Source: Mimachlamys varia
Lineage: Eukaryota; Mollusca; Bivalvia; Pectinida; Pectinidae
Assembly: GCA_947623455.1 (NCBI GenBank)
Contig: OX392532.1
Location: 31,780,792-31,844,791 of the forward strand
DNA: 64,000 nucleotides
Direction: 5' to 3'
Shown here: piece by piece, positions 40,101 to 51,827 of the stretch
Numbering within the stretch: the first letter of the stretch is position 1
Layout of the letters: each line of letters starts with the position of its first letter
Translations under genes and position numbers: made by a program
Notes under the pieces: model-generated
What the model was told of the DNA's origin: nothing
The model's database searches: none
Seen by the model: only the letters and a program-made list of their open reading frames with translations

Positions 40101-41285
40101 ACAACACCTTATGTTGCCCTGAAAACACATGTTCAGACAATTAGCAGTCTATCACACCCAGTACTAAAGGCAACACTGCTAGCAAAGGATCTTATGAAGT
40201 AAATTCATCACACCCTATTTTTTTTTATTTATACAAAGACCAGATTGAGGAACACAGAACAGCTTGGTATGTTTACAATGAAGAAAAGATATTTATACAT
40301 CATGGTGTTCTTTCATATACAAGAACACCTGTCCGAGTGCATACATGTGCATTGCTTGCATGAATGCAAATTATTTTGTAATAACTTCTGACAACATTTT
40401 TAACATTTTACACCCATATAACAACTCACAGTCTGTAAACTTCTATCAAAATCAAAAACATTAGTAAGAACTGAATAAAAAGGATTTCATACCAATTTTT
40501 TCTCTCTTTTTTTTTAAATTTATTTACTATTTACAGTGATCTTTAGTTTAATCCATATAAAGCCATGAAATAACATACATTCCAATTTTTTGTATTATTT
40601 CCATCTTTTAAGTAATTCTGAAAAGGAATTTTATGTCTTAATTTATAAGATGAACTTCTTTTCTCTTTTTTTGGTTTGATTCACATCAACATGCGACTTT
40701 TCAGAAGAAAGTTTTAAGTTTCTCCAAGTGTTTTAAATACAACACTGAAGCTGAATACAAGGCTTTGTCTTTGTATACCAACACAATAACTGACATATCC
40801 TTTCCATCCTAGGAGTATATAAATATTTTAGTACAGATGTATGTCACATTCCTGAATAGCTAATAAGGTCAAACACTTTTCGCCACATCATGTTGTAACC
40901 ACGCCTTGAAATTTCAAAAGAGAATTCATTAGAAATGTTAAGTTTAATTCCCTCTCCTGATGAAACAGGATGTGTCGGAGTTCCAGGGATCCCTTTGGGG
41001 CGAGATTGAGAATTTTTTCCCATATTTTTCCTGAAAATCTCATTGAAAATTCAAAATTGTATTACTTTATATAGAAAAATCTCAAAGATATTTTGCTGAC
41101 CATATAAAATCCCTCAAATTTTCCCATAGGTTTTAAGGGTCAGAATTATCCCAACTGTCCACAAACTTACGACTTTCAGACAAATTCTGAGAAAATTCTC
41201 TGTACATTGGACATAATGGCTTCTGATCATGATTTTTATCATACTAATAATATGATACTAAACTATCTCCCCCTAGGGTTTCTGA

Positions 41286-41379
41286 ATTCATTCATTCACC
41301 CCTGAAGACACTTTGAACTCTTCCAATTCAATGGTTGGAATAGTTCATTATGAAATTTCAGGGGCGGATGATATAGTTA
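41286..41379 (+). mobile_element. 90-bp foldback element
   Basis: TTCATTCATTCACCCCTGAA, ACTTTGAACTCTTCCAATTC, ATGGTTGGAATAGTTC, and AAATTTCAGGGGCGGATGAT. Confidence 0.8.
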
Positions 41380-41716
41380 TGCTAGACCACTGGGCCAGTC
41401 AACATACTTCACTTTTATAGACAAAAACGTTATACATGTATTATTAGAAAATGTCCTCATTGAAATTGACTTTAATGTAGTCAAAGAAGATACATAGACT
41501 TGCTTTATATCGAAGCTAGATGTCATGCAATAAAACAAATGGAACTGTAACCATTAACTGAAATGAAATGAAAGTACATGTACACCAGAAATATTTTGAT
41601 GCAGTTTAACTTTTGCCTTTTTATCACCATCTGTTTAGAGAAAGAATTTATCATAATGAGAGCTAATATGCATTGTACACATACTGTTATAAATAGTTTT
41701 CACATGAGAAAGGTAC

Positions 41717-41805
41717 ATTCAACCCTTTCGCCCCTGAAGACACATTTGAACTCTTCCAATTCAAAAGTTCGAATAGTTCAATATGAAATTCAAGGGGTAA
41801 ATTAG
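41717..41805 (+). mobile_element. 90-bp foldback element, rightmost copy
   Basis: CATTCAACCCTTTCGCCCCTG, GACACATTTGAACTCTTCC, and AAATTCAAGGGGTAAATTA. It lies about 120 bp downstream of the exon 3 donor. Confidence 0.75.
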
Positions 41806-41927
41806 AACTTTAATATGATGACTTTTACAAGTGGCAAGCAGAAGTTTGACTGGTTTGAAGTTTCCCTGTAAACAAATTGTGCTTTGACCAAATGTTCTGG
41901 TAATGGTGAGAAAATAAGTCTACTCAC

Positions 41928-42077
41928 TTGTCTGAAGCCAAGTACTTTGCAATGTCATGTATTCGGGCGGTGACCGTTCCAACTCGCTGTCGTTCGTTGA
42001 TATCCACATGGATCTGCCAGGGTCCATCCGCCTCTGCTATAGCGCCTATAATCTTTAATCCATTCCGCACTTTAGCT
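41928..42077 (-). CDS. TMEM132-like exon 3
   Basis: This 150-nt exon runs from TTTTAATCCACAG|AGCTAAAG to CAGACAA|GTGAGT. The first base completes the Arg304 codon begun in exon 2, and the exon ends two bases into codon 354. It encodes AKVRNGLKIIGAIAEADGPW and continues through an IHVDINE / GTVTARIHD segment. The pattern V-x-x-G-L/V-x-I followed by a W and an I-x-V strand is what TMEM132 proteins have after the first cysteine-containing region. It is probably part of the beta-sandwich preceding the Ig-like domains. The raw ORF reads through the acceptor upstream into MKIMNLLNLNSILIH, which is intron translation, and stops at the TGA of the donor. Confidence 0.88.
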
Positions 42078-42420
42078 CTGTGGATTAAAATTGAGTTCAA
42101 ATTCAACAGATTCATGATTTTCAATTCCTGGCAGGAACATCTGGTTTATTTTACAATGTAAAAAGCATTTTTAATTTGGGATTATTACGTTTCTAAAGAA
42201 TTTCCAAACTTAAATGTGGAAACAATTTCTACTAAATAATAATTTCTAAAACCAAAATAACTGTTTATCATGTTTATAGGGTTGAATTTGTTACTGCTGA
42301 GGTAGACCTTACAATGGATGAAGATAATGCATGGTGTCGACAAATTAATGGGCAGATAACTCTAGCTCAAGGACCAGAGTAAGTGCTGTCACACCAATGT
42401 GTTGTAACCTGGACGATTGT

Positions 42421-42616
42421 TTGGTTTATTGTGTTTTACGTCCTATTAACGGCCAGGATCATTTAAGGACTTGCCAGGTTTTGGAGGTGGAGGAAAACCG
42501 GAGTACCCAGAGCAAAACCACAGATCTATGGTCAGTACCTGGCATCTGCCCCATGTGGGATCCAAACTTGCAACCCAGAGGTGGGGATCGAGCTAGTGGT
42601 AGAATGTTGGAACACC
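42421..42616 (-). mobile_element. SINE with tRNA-Ser/Leu-like head
   Basis: On the minus strand it starts GCTGAGTGGTTAAGGTGTTC, the A-box arm typical of class II tRNAs (Ser or Leu). A weak B-box-like AAGTTTGGATCCC follows further in. It then runs through a core that includes GGTTTTGCTCTGGGTACTCC and ends in ACGTAAAACACAATAAACC. The element resembles a family that I believe is widespread in bivalves, where the plus-strand reading contains 'CCTATTAACGGCCAGG'. It lies in intron 2, about 340 bp upstream of exon 3. The predicted plus-strand ORF here (42397-42753) is an artefact of the element. Confidence 0.75.
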
Positions 42617-43282
42617 TTAACCACTCAGCGGAATTTCCCTGGTCACATTATTCTGACAATAGTTGTTACCCAAGGTTTTTTTATTTTGATGGTTTTACAT
42701 CAACTCGAAGCCTCACAACCTCACTGACAATAACAAATCACCAAGAGATCTAGAGGTATTTTTGTATCTTGATAGCCCCAGTCATTACCAAGAGGAAAGT
42801 GTAAGCTAGAAGAGAAGAATGGAAATGAAGAAGAAATCCAATTGTACAATAATCATTTTGAGTTTTCAAGAGCTTCAAGAAGGGGAAGATGAAGACCTCT
42901 AAATTTTGCAAGGACTTCCATTTTACAGGTTGTTGACTAAAATGTTATCAATTAAACTATGAAATACAGATAAATGATATATGTACTGTAAACATACTAA
43001 TATTAGCTCACTCACATTTTAGCGGACTGTACAAGACACATACAGCATATACATGTGCAGCTCTCTGTTTACATTATTTGTTTTGTTTGTTTGATTTGTT
43101 TTAGCAGGAATTCCAAGGATCTTCAAAGGGGAATTTAATAAAAATTCAAACTTACACTTTCTAAACTTGAAAACACATTTTTCAAGTGAAAACAGTTAAG
43201 GGTGATCAGAAAAACAAATCTGAAGGATTTTGAGTAGATATTGACATCAAAAATGAGGGAAAATACAATATTTCAGTAAAAA

Positions 43283-43368
43283 CACAATTCTGAGGGGGAA
43301 AGGGAACAAAATTCTGTGGGGAAACTACTCATAAACGGTAGTAAAAAAGGCCTAGATTAATATCCCTG
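43283..43368 (+). repeat. 86-bp dispersed repeat, copy in intron 2
   Basis: Runs CACAATTCTGAGGGGGAAAG ... GGCCTAGATTAATATCCCTG. About 89% identical to the reverse complement of 51597-51682. It directly abuts the SINE-derived fragment. Confidence 0.85.
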
Positions 43369-43866
43369 TTTAGTTATGTTCTATTTATGGACATGCCAGG
43401 TTTAATGGGACGAGGAAAGGCGGAATTCCCGGAGAAAACCACCGATCAATCGCCAATACCTGGCGACTGCATGCCCTACACAGGCTTCTGACCCGCGCCC
43501 CAGAGATGGAGGGCGACTGCATGCCCTACACAGGCTTCTGACCCGCGCCCCAGAGATGGAGGGCGACTGCATGCCCTACACAGGCTTCTGACCCGCGCCC
43601 CAGAGATGGAGGGCGACTGCATGCCCTACACAGGCTTCTGACCCGCGCCCCAGAGATGGAGGGCGACTGCATGCCCTACACAGGCTTCTGACCCGCGCCC
43701 CAGAGATGGAGGGCGACTGCATGCCCTACACAGGCTTCTGACCCGCGCCCCAGAGATGGAGGGCGACTGCATGCCCTACACAGGCTTCTGACCCGCGCCC
43801 CAGAGATGGAGGGCGACTGCATGCCCTACACAGGCTTCTGACCCGCGCCCCAGAGATGGAGGGCTA
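43369..43866 (-). mobile_element. SINE-derived fragment with internal tandem expansion
   Basis: 43369-43462 aligns with the tail and core half of the SINE at 42421-42616 (GGACATGCCAGG, CCCGGAGAAAACCACCG). The expected tRNA-like half is replaced by tandem copies of a 50-bp unit, and the head (GAGTGGTTAAGG) is missing. The last unit runs into unrelated sequence after GAGGGCTAGTAG. Confidence 0.7.
43463..43863. repeat. 50-bp tandem repeat, eight identical units
   Basis: The unit begins GCGACTGCATGCCCTACACA and ends CAGAGATGGAGG. The word CAGAGATGGA recurs at 43501, 43551, 43601, 43651, 43701, 43751, 43801 and 43851, exactly 50 bp apart. I saw no difference between units. It is much richer in G+C than the flanks. 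Confidence 0.97.
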
Positions 43867-46800
43867 GTAGAACTTTATGGTTGTATATGTCATAACTTGT
43901 ACATATTGTTCTGCAAGAGCAATTGCATTGCAAACCATCCAAAATTGCACAAAACATTCAAGTCTAGACGAAATTAATAAAATAGTAAAAATATTCTGGG
44001 TACTACGTATACAAATGTCAACTTTGTTATGCTTTTTATATTATTACACAAGACTCACTGACTGAGTATTATATATGACTTTGTGAATATGTAACAGACA
44101 TCATTTATCCCGACTAATTTAAAACTAAATGGGGCTGATCTATACACATGTGATGCATGACTGATTCGCAAAATAATTGCATTTACATATTTCCCAAGTT
44201 AAAATGACATATAATATGACGACTACAACAAGTCCAAATTGGTATCAATAATTGAAGCATGTAAACAAAACATCAAACAGCTAGGTCTGCATGTACAGGT
44301 CCGTGTTACATAAATGTTCCAGTGCATTCTGATAATGGGGCCAGGTAAGAGAGAAAACGATAAGTGAGCTTTTCCAGACAAATATATATATACATGTCAC
44401 CTCAAGTAACATACTGATAATTTTTCCTGTTTTTTAGCCATGTTGAAACATGAATTAAGCTCTCTTATAAATCCCTTTCTTCCCACTCTGAAGCTTCAGG
44501 ATTCCTGCCCCTCTTGACCGTGTTTCGTCTATGTAGTTACCTCCCCTTAATTTCTTCTTCCATACAAATGTAGCACTCTTTGCCAACAATCTTGGTGACC
44601 ACTGTACAATGTACTGTATATATTTATATATATATATATAGTCGGCATCCGATAATTTGTTAGGGTTTTGATTTCGTGAATTATCAATGTACATGTACCA
44701 GGGTTTGCGAGGGAATTTCATAAATGGGGTTCCTACCTAAATAAACAAGGTCCTTCAGCATAGTTTGAATGGGAAACCTGAAAATTATTGGGGTCCTTTT
44801 CAGTTTCTATGCTTGAAAAAGATATAGGGACGGCTTCAGCGCAAACCCTGATGTACTATATACATGTATATTAGTTGCTAATATTTGCGAGGGTTAAAAC
44901 TTTTTCAATGTATACAAATAAATGTACATGAAAATACAACCCTTATGATCATTTTGAAATTTTTACCAAAATATCCATGTTTCATTTAATTTGATTGTGC
45001 CAAATTAAGTTTGTTTACAGGATATAAAAAGAATCTGAATCAAATTTTTATTCATCTGTTCATTTTTTTCACATCTGATTTACAAACAAATGTGTCATAC
45101 TATACCAAGGGAATCTATAGCTACGTAACTTATGATCAGATATGGTTTAGATAATCAAAAGGTCAATGCCGAGACCATATCACATTTTCTTTTACTCAAC
45201 CCAGTGCTAATGTGCCGAGTCAAACGTTGTCAGGTGATTCATATAATTATACATAATCACTATAGAATCGATAACTTTTAAGTCTTTTCAATATCAAAGA
45301 ATAACAACCTTTTTGTGAAATACAGAATTAAATTTTCTAGCATTTAAACCAAGTCAAAGATTTTACGAAGCAGGTTTTTTTTTTCCAACAGAATTAATTT
45401 AGTGTGAAGACGAGTGTGGTGGATGACAGTGAAACAAACAAGGCATGCGTTTGATCTGCGGCCCAGTAAATTGTGTTATAGAGAAATAATGAGGAACAGA
45501 CATCAAACAAGGCAGCTATAGCCTTGTGATGTGCTCGCTCTATATCAGAGATAGGGAGCTGAACAGCCCGCCCCAAACCTCACACAAACCCTCGCTATTG
45601 TCAACAGCTTTTAGAATTCTTCCATTCATTGATGTTTGCTTGGTATCTCAACCGATTTCCAACAAGCTTGATAGGGTAGATAGAAAAAGACATCACTAGA
45701 ACGATATTCATCTTTTTTTCTGTACAGTTTTACGAGTATTAGGTGGCAAGCCAAGCGTGATCAAGAAACTTTGAACGGCTAACAGCATGTGAGTTCTACA
45801 AACAGAAACTGCAATCTACGACTGGGAAGTGCAATAACTGACTGTAATAAAGGTTATTGTAGATGTCGAAAATTTGATCAATTTTTCCAATAACATGTTG
45901 TGGATTTCCGTTGTCTGATACGGGATGGATCTCTCATGTCTTCGCAAAGGAAATTGATCAGTAGACAAGGAGATGGTTTCCATTCTTTGATCTAAATGGC
46001 AGGGGGACAATGTTGCGTGACAATTCTGTATATTCTTGATAGGAACTCTTATAATTACTACACAGTGTCTAATGTTACACAATCCCATTCCACCATGTCC
46101 GCAGAATTTAACTAAATATATGAATTCTCCTTTTTTATAATGGTTTGACTATCAGTCCATTGAAATATTCAACGAATGTGAAAATCGTTAAATCAAATTG
46201 TATCAGCTTTTTCCCACATACGATACCTGTACATTTTCTGGCTCAGTTTGCCAAAGGTACCAATATTTAAAACTGAACTACAACTTCCTCACAGTCAAAC
46301 TTTGATGTTAATACATGTACATTAACTGTTTCTCAGTTGATAATTTATTATTGGTCATGATCAATGTTGTACCAATATCAGAAACCATCTGCACTAAACA
46401 CAGGAAATTCTATTTGAAAATATATGGAAAATTATAGAACTTCCAATGTCATGACATATGTACATGTGCTACACACTAGCACTGATGTACAGAATGTTAA
46501 TTGTTATATAAATTATATGGTCAATTATTATATCTCCTAGACATAACTTTGCACTTTTTACAACATTACTCTTACCACATGAATTTTGTGAAATAAAAAC
46601 TTATGTAAGAACTATCTTTGAAATACATATGTATTTGTGTCGTCATTCACATTTTTCTTCAATTAATTCAGTACCTACAATGCCTGTCTGCCTGAAATTC
46701 ATTTCAGACAATTTATACTGTGATATCATTAAATTTTAGGTGTCAAACAATGATTTATTCACAGGAACTTGTGATTTTAATATTGAAACCTTGGTCTGTT

Positions 46801-47239
46801 GACCTGCAAAGCCTACCACTGCCCCAGGTACATATATGTACATGTACTGTACAACTGTATAGCAAAGACAAGTACAGTCCTCCTGCCATGTTATATAGCC
46901 ATATAAACTCACCAGCTAAAGGCTGCCTATCTCTGATCTTGTAGAAACATTTCCCAATAAATAATGGGACTGGGCAGGTTTCCAGGAAGTTGTTCCCATG
47001 GGACATGCTGACATTTGAGTGTGGGCATAAGAGTGGTAGTGTACAGGAAAGCGTTGTACAGAATTATTGCTGGCCATTCCCAGTGGTGTCTGTCCCTCAC
47101 TATACCTATCCTAAGCTAGTTCTAGTCATTCACGGTTTTACAACTGACTATACATGTATTGTATTTCTAGGGCTAGCTTAAAGAAAGCCCTTTCGATTGA
47201 TGAACATTTCTAAATGACTGTTTTCTTTTTTATTATTAT

Positions 47240-47510
47240 TATTTAAGTGTATTGCCACTATTGGAAAAATAAGTAAATATAATAATTTTCAATTTTCAGA
47301 AATGTTTATGAATTTGAAACGTGGGTCTTGGTATGACGATAAATTTATCTATAATCAATTTTGTAATTAAAGTGTATATATAATTGCCATAATTGGAAAA
47401 TTAAGGGAAATGTTATAATTTTCAATTGTTAAGAAATGTTTATGAATTTGAAACTGGGGTCTTGGTATGACAATAAATTTATTTATAAATACATTAATTT
47501 TGTATCATGA
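47240..47510. repeat. Two-copy tandem duplication, period 132 bp
   Basis: ATTGCCACTATTGGAAAA at 47251 and ATTGCCATAATTGGAAAA at 47383. Each is followed by AGAAATGTTTATGAATTTGA and GGTCTTGGTATGAC. Confidence 0.85.
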
Positions 47511-48529
47511 AACTAAATATTTTAATTACTATGAGATGATGCTTTTGAGACAACGCTTTAAAAAAGAAAAGAGCAATCATTGATAATAACCACTGATAAT
47601 AAGGAGTTTCCTTTTTTTCATATTTTGCATAAAGTGCTGACATCAGCGATTCAATTACAGACACGGAGTTGTTGCCCCTGCCATGTCTACATGGGCTATT
47701 GATTAGCTATATATGCACTAGCTATCGGAAGCAACTTTCCCAATCCGAAGTAGCACTATAAAGAAGAATGACATACCACAAACAATTCACCACTAACTCT
47801 CCCGACCAATGCCACCAAACGCGCAAACTGCACACACACACAGTTTGTGCAGAACAGCCTGATCAATATACCCTCGGCACAGCTCTTTTCTGATGTACGT
47901 TTGAAACTCAAAACCACAGCATTTCTAATTAAATCCTGCGACCAGTTGATGCACGATTCGTGAATCGTATTTTAATCAGACTTATAAACTGAATCAAAAT
48001 CTGATTCCGTGTATTTTAGGAATCTAACTATTTTTTCTATTTATCAATTAACGACAATATGATGCATCAATGTCAGTAACTGTTTCTTTTCTGTTTTGTT
48101 TATATTTTGTTTATTTTTTCTTTGGTTGGGAAAGCTTGATTATAGATCTCTTTACTGGAGCTGGGTCATTTTATTGCAACAGACAATTAACCAATACATG
48201 TAGTATGATATCTGAAAATAACCAGCTGGATCGTGTGTAATACACCTTTCCAAACATCATGCATACAGAACATTTATCATATGATATCAAATGTATGTAT
48301 ACATGTACAGGGTATGCAGCATTATCTCATCGATTCTCTGAAGGTAAAACAGTTCTTACCTGTATGAGAATGAAGATGCGAGTGATTTATCTCAATCACT
48401 TGGATGATGTGTAATACCATAATAATACAATTTACCAGTATAACATACATACTTACAAGTAACATATAAAAGTGACTACTTACAGAGATTCTATTCTCAC
48501 AATTATTGCAATGACTATACCTTTTTCAC

Positions 48530-48790
48530 CTGTACGAGTCTATGAGATACTTTTCTCACCTGTACTTATGTCACCTGTATGAGTTATCTCCCCTGATGAG
48601 ACCTCTTCACCTGTATGAAATCTCACCTGAATGAGTTATCTCCCCTGATGAGACCTCTTCACCTGTATGAGATATTTATCTCATCTGTATGAGTTATCTC
48701 CCCTAATGAGTCCTCTTCACCTGTATGAGATATTTATCTCACTTGTATAAGTTATCTCCCCTGATGTGACCTTTACCAGTGACCTGTATG
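48530..48790. repeat. Degenerate tandem repeat (CCTGTATGAG / TTATCTCCCCTGATG)
   Basis: GAGTTATCTCCCCTGATGAG, CCTCTTCACCTGTATGA and ATATTTATCTCA words recur with a period of about 55 to 65 bp. The array lies about 300 bp downstream of the exon 2 donor. Confidence 0.75.
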
Positions 48791-49083
48791 ATTGAGCTAC
48801 ATGTATGAGCTTCCTTTTCCTGTATGAGTTAATGATTTTTCACCTGTATGAAATACTCTCCTTGTCTATTGATATGTAATAGTACTCTAATTATGCAGTA
48901 TTCCATCCAAACTACAAATGTATGAAATATAAATCTCAAATGTCATTTAAATGAGATAAAGTATATACCCATAACTTTGTAAAAAAAATAAAATTGTTCA
49001 GAGATAACTTTCCTTTTTTCGATTAAATATATACATTCCTCACCTCAATGAGATACTCAGCTCACCAACCTGTATGTACTTAC

Positions 49084-49936
49084 CTCATAACAAACACCTG
49101 TAGATCTGAGTTAGCCTCCAACTTTACGGGAATTTCGAACACAGATGATGGTGTAAAGGATTCCTTTGGCACATGTATAAGAATATGTTGATCTTTTTTC
49201 ACTTCAAATTCATTATCTCTGTGAGCTAAAGACAATGACATAATATATTTCCGCTTGTTCGTCAATGAATTTTCAAATGATCGCCCAGGAACTATGGAAT
49301 TGGAGGCACTGGCACATTCCTGGTTTTGGTCGGCGTGCGAGAAGGTGTATGACACATACATCAACGGTACGCCCGTGATGTCATCACTGTGGAACCAATT
49401 CTCCGGGATAACTAAACTGGCCACACAAGCATTGTCTTTGTTACTTAGAACACATAATGACGAAAGCTCTTGGTTGTTGAGCTGTGCGTACACATGCCCG
49501 CACCACATACGCGGCGTCGTACGAAATCCTGTCTTTGAGGAGCTTGAAGATTTCACCTTACCTCTACCCCTTGGTTTTAAACTTGTAGGAGGACTAGCAT
49601 GAATTAAGACCTGTAGTTTCGGCCATTTTGGTGAAAGTGTTTCAGAAATAATGTGTGCACTGACGTCCAAATTGAACACAACGTCATGATGAACAAGTGA
49701 CGGCTTGCTCATTGAGTGTGTGTCGAGTAACGTGTGAACCAGGTCGTCCTGTATGACCTGGTGTACCTCGAAGGGTCCACTGCTCGCCTTCAAGTTGTAG
49801 TTCTCCGCTGGACGCGTTATAACAAAGTTTTCTTTCTTCACCAGCGGGTCCCATGGCTCGTTCTTGTGGTAGACAGACTTCAGGAAAAAGCCATCCACCG
49901 GACTGTCGAACGCTATCTCCACACTTTCGGCTAGCC
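49084..49936 (-). CDS. TMEM132-like exon 2: conserved N-terminal extracellular region
   Basis: This 853-nt exon encodes residues 20-304 of the joined protein. The acceptor is TTCCTTAAATAG|GG and the donor ATGAG|GTAAGT, whose TAA in the intron ends the raw ORF. Family landmarks in order: GFFLK (about 35-39), SSGPFEVHQVI (71-81), VVFNLDVSAHIIS (105-117), PKWPKLQVLIHA (122-133), a cysteine-bearing stretch ending ACVASLVIPENWF (189-201), and VPLMYVSYTF (209-218) before another Cys. These match the order in TMEM132 proteins: FNW/L-x-L-x-AHI, PKVQVLF and LCVAEL..SWF. There are four cysteines (165, 181, 190, 227). I found no N-X-S/T glycosylation site here. Odd: a basic and serine-rich linker at about 139-154 (KPRGRGK then five Ser). 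Open frames on the opposite strand at 49255-49602 and 49734-49934 are shadows of this exon. Confidence 0.92.
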
Positions 49937-51596
49937 CTATTTAAGGAAAAGAACAATTGTAATGTTAAAAAGATTTAAACTAAGATCCATATAGGATCAT
50001 CAATGTGTGCATTGGATTACTGATAATTCTTTCATAACATCAAGAAAACAAAACAATTATGAAACAATTTTAAAAAAGTGAAATTGTAGATTATCACAGC
50101 ATTTTTAGGATGTGATGTGAAAATAATTTCATTATTGAAGGATTGTGGAGAAAATTGAAAGTTCACAACAGGTGGTCTAGGATATCGGATGTCTGATCAT
50201 CATAGCATCTCACCGTGTATGATATATGAAGGACATGGAATAATTGGTGATCGATACAATTTGTGTAACCTAACATATGCACATGTTTGTATGTTTACAA
50301 GTTACACCAGTTCACAAGCTCAGAATTGTAACATTTTTTTATTTCTGCTGCAGTACAAATTAGAATCCTCACAAAACACTTGTGTGTGTGTGTGGGGGGG
50401 GGGGGCTATATTTAGACAGCATAGCCTCTGTAACCTCGTAACAACAAATTATCAGTTTTAATATAATTTTGATTCATTTTCAATTATTGATATTTATTAA
50501 TAGAGATAGGTAACTGTCATTGTATAAATTTCACCCCTCCACAAAAAGTTCCAATTTTTTGTCAAGGGAGACAACTGTCACCCTGTTCAAAGTGACTGTA
50601 AAAGGATAAAAAGAAATAATTACTATATTTTGTTTAATTTTTCTAAATTTCTGTTTGAAAATTCTTTTACCACTGTTACTACTATTCATTTTATTGTTCT
50701 GAACAATGAAACACCCATTGGTCAAGAAAAAACAAATTGTTTTGGTATTTTCCAAAATAAATGTTAAGCCTTTTCAAACGATGCTCTAAATATTTTCATA
50801 AAATCCTCACTGCATATGATAGCATCATAACAATTATTTGAAAGTTTTAATTAATTCCGTTGCTTGATATAGAAAGGGTGGAATCTTCATAATGAAAAAA
50901 TAGATTTCTCTATAAACTAAAAGTAAAGAGACTTACATGTTTAAATTGACCCAGAAAATATTGCCTAATTAATTACTGGTCATTTTAATTAGCAGTATAT
51001 GACTGTATAATGATACCTGTTGCGGACATCAAACAGATCCATTTTTATTTCTGTCCGTATCTGTCTCTCCATCAGTCTGGGCCAGATGTTATCTAATCCA
51101 AGCCTGTTGATTCACCAGGTTTTATTCATGTAATTAATGACCATTAATTTCAGTTATTACATTTTGTCAGTGAATGTGGCCTCCTCCCTCCCTGATATAT
51201 ATGGTCGGATCATGCTGCCCTCGATTTTATCACTATAGTTCAAGATCAGATAACTCTAATATTATCCAAGTACATGAAATTGATTCGATCCCAGCCTCCC
51301 AACCTATTCCCACACCTCACCTCCGATTAGTACTAATGAGTTTGAAATGGGCATACTGTACTTTACAGGGTGTGATTTTGTCGATAAATCCATATTAATT
51401 ATCACAAATGTTTTGAGGGAGCCTCTTTGAGTCATAGCCAAAACATCAGTAGTCATTGATTCTGGATGGCAGTCAAAGAATAGCAGTTCATCGAGTCGAC
51501 TTAAACGAGTTCAAGATTAACAACTGAATACAGGAAATTGGAAATCATTTTATCAAAAAGCATGAACTAGTGAGTCAACCTGCAATAACCTGAAAG

Positions 51597-51682
51597 CAGG
51601 GATCAATTTAGGCCTTTTTTACTACTGTTTATGGGTAGTTTCCCCTCAGAATTCTGTTTCCTTTTCCCCCTCAGAATTGTGG
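51597..51682 (-). repeat. 86-bp dispersed repeat, inverted copy in intron 1
   Basis: CAGGGATCAATTTAGGCC at one end and CCCCCTCAGAATTGTG at the other. Inverted relative to 43283-43368. Confidence 0.85.
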
Positions 51683-51827
51683 ACTATGTATGGTTTGGGC
51701 CTATTTTGGCCCCCAAATCATCAAATTTTGAATCTGATTATTAAACTCTCAAATCAATGTATTTCAAATATGGAAATTACATCCCTGATAATGCTGAAAC
51801 AATAATTATTTTTTGTTTGAACTCTAA

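Larger units (their letters stand above)
7647..41927 (-). other. Intron 3 of the TMEM132-like gene, 34 kb and repeat-rich
   Basis: It holds almost all the roughly 90-bp foldback elements, both large minisatellites, the longest hairpins, one SINE and several two-copy tandem repeats. Stretches with no structure I can name include about 8000-9120, 14280-15350, 26850-29790, 33000-36900 and 37750-41250. These contain only short random-looking ORFs and AT microsatellites such as the TA run at 35207-35226. The G run at 38441-38463 and the one at 9136-9159 are simple repeats. Confidence 0.7.
42078..49083 (-). other. Intron 2 of the TMEM132-like gene
   Basis: 7.0 kb. It contains a SINE 344 bp upstream of exon 3, an SINE-derived 50-bp tandem array (43463-43863), an 86-bp dispersed repeat, a 132-bp duplication (47240-47510) and a degenerate tandem region (48530-48790). 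A 10-bp stem around a CA run at 47820-47849 (GCGCAAACTG ... CAGTTTGTGC) is the only other structure noted. No convincing nested gene. Confidence 0.75.

Noticed and set aside
42397..42753. 118-codon plus-strand ORF
   Set aside because: It lies across the SINE at 42421-42616, in antisense to it.
46720..47181. Adjacent plus-strand ORFs with a less AT-rich composition
   Set aside because: No recognisable protein and no matching splice sites. Open frames exist on both strands.
49255..49602. 115-codon plus-strand ORF opposite exon 2
   Set aside because: Shadow of the TMEM132-like exon. It has no family resemblance and no splice context.
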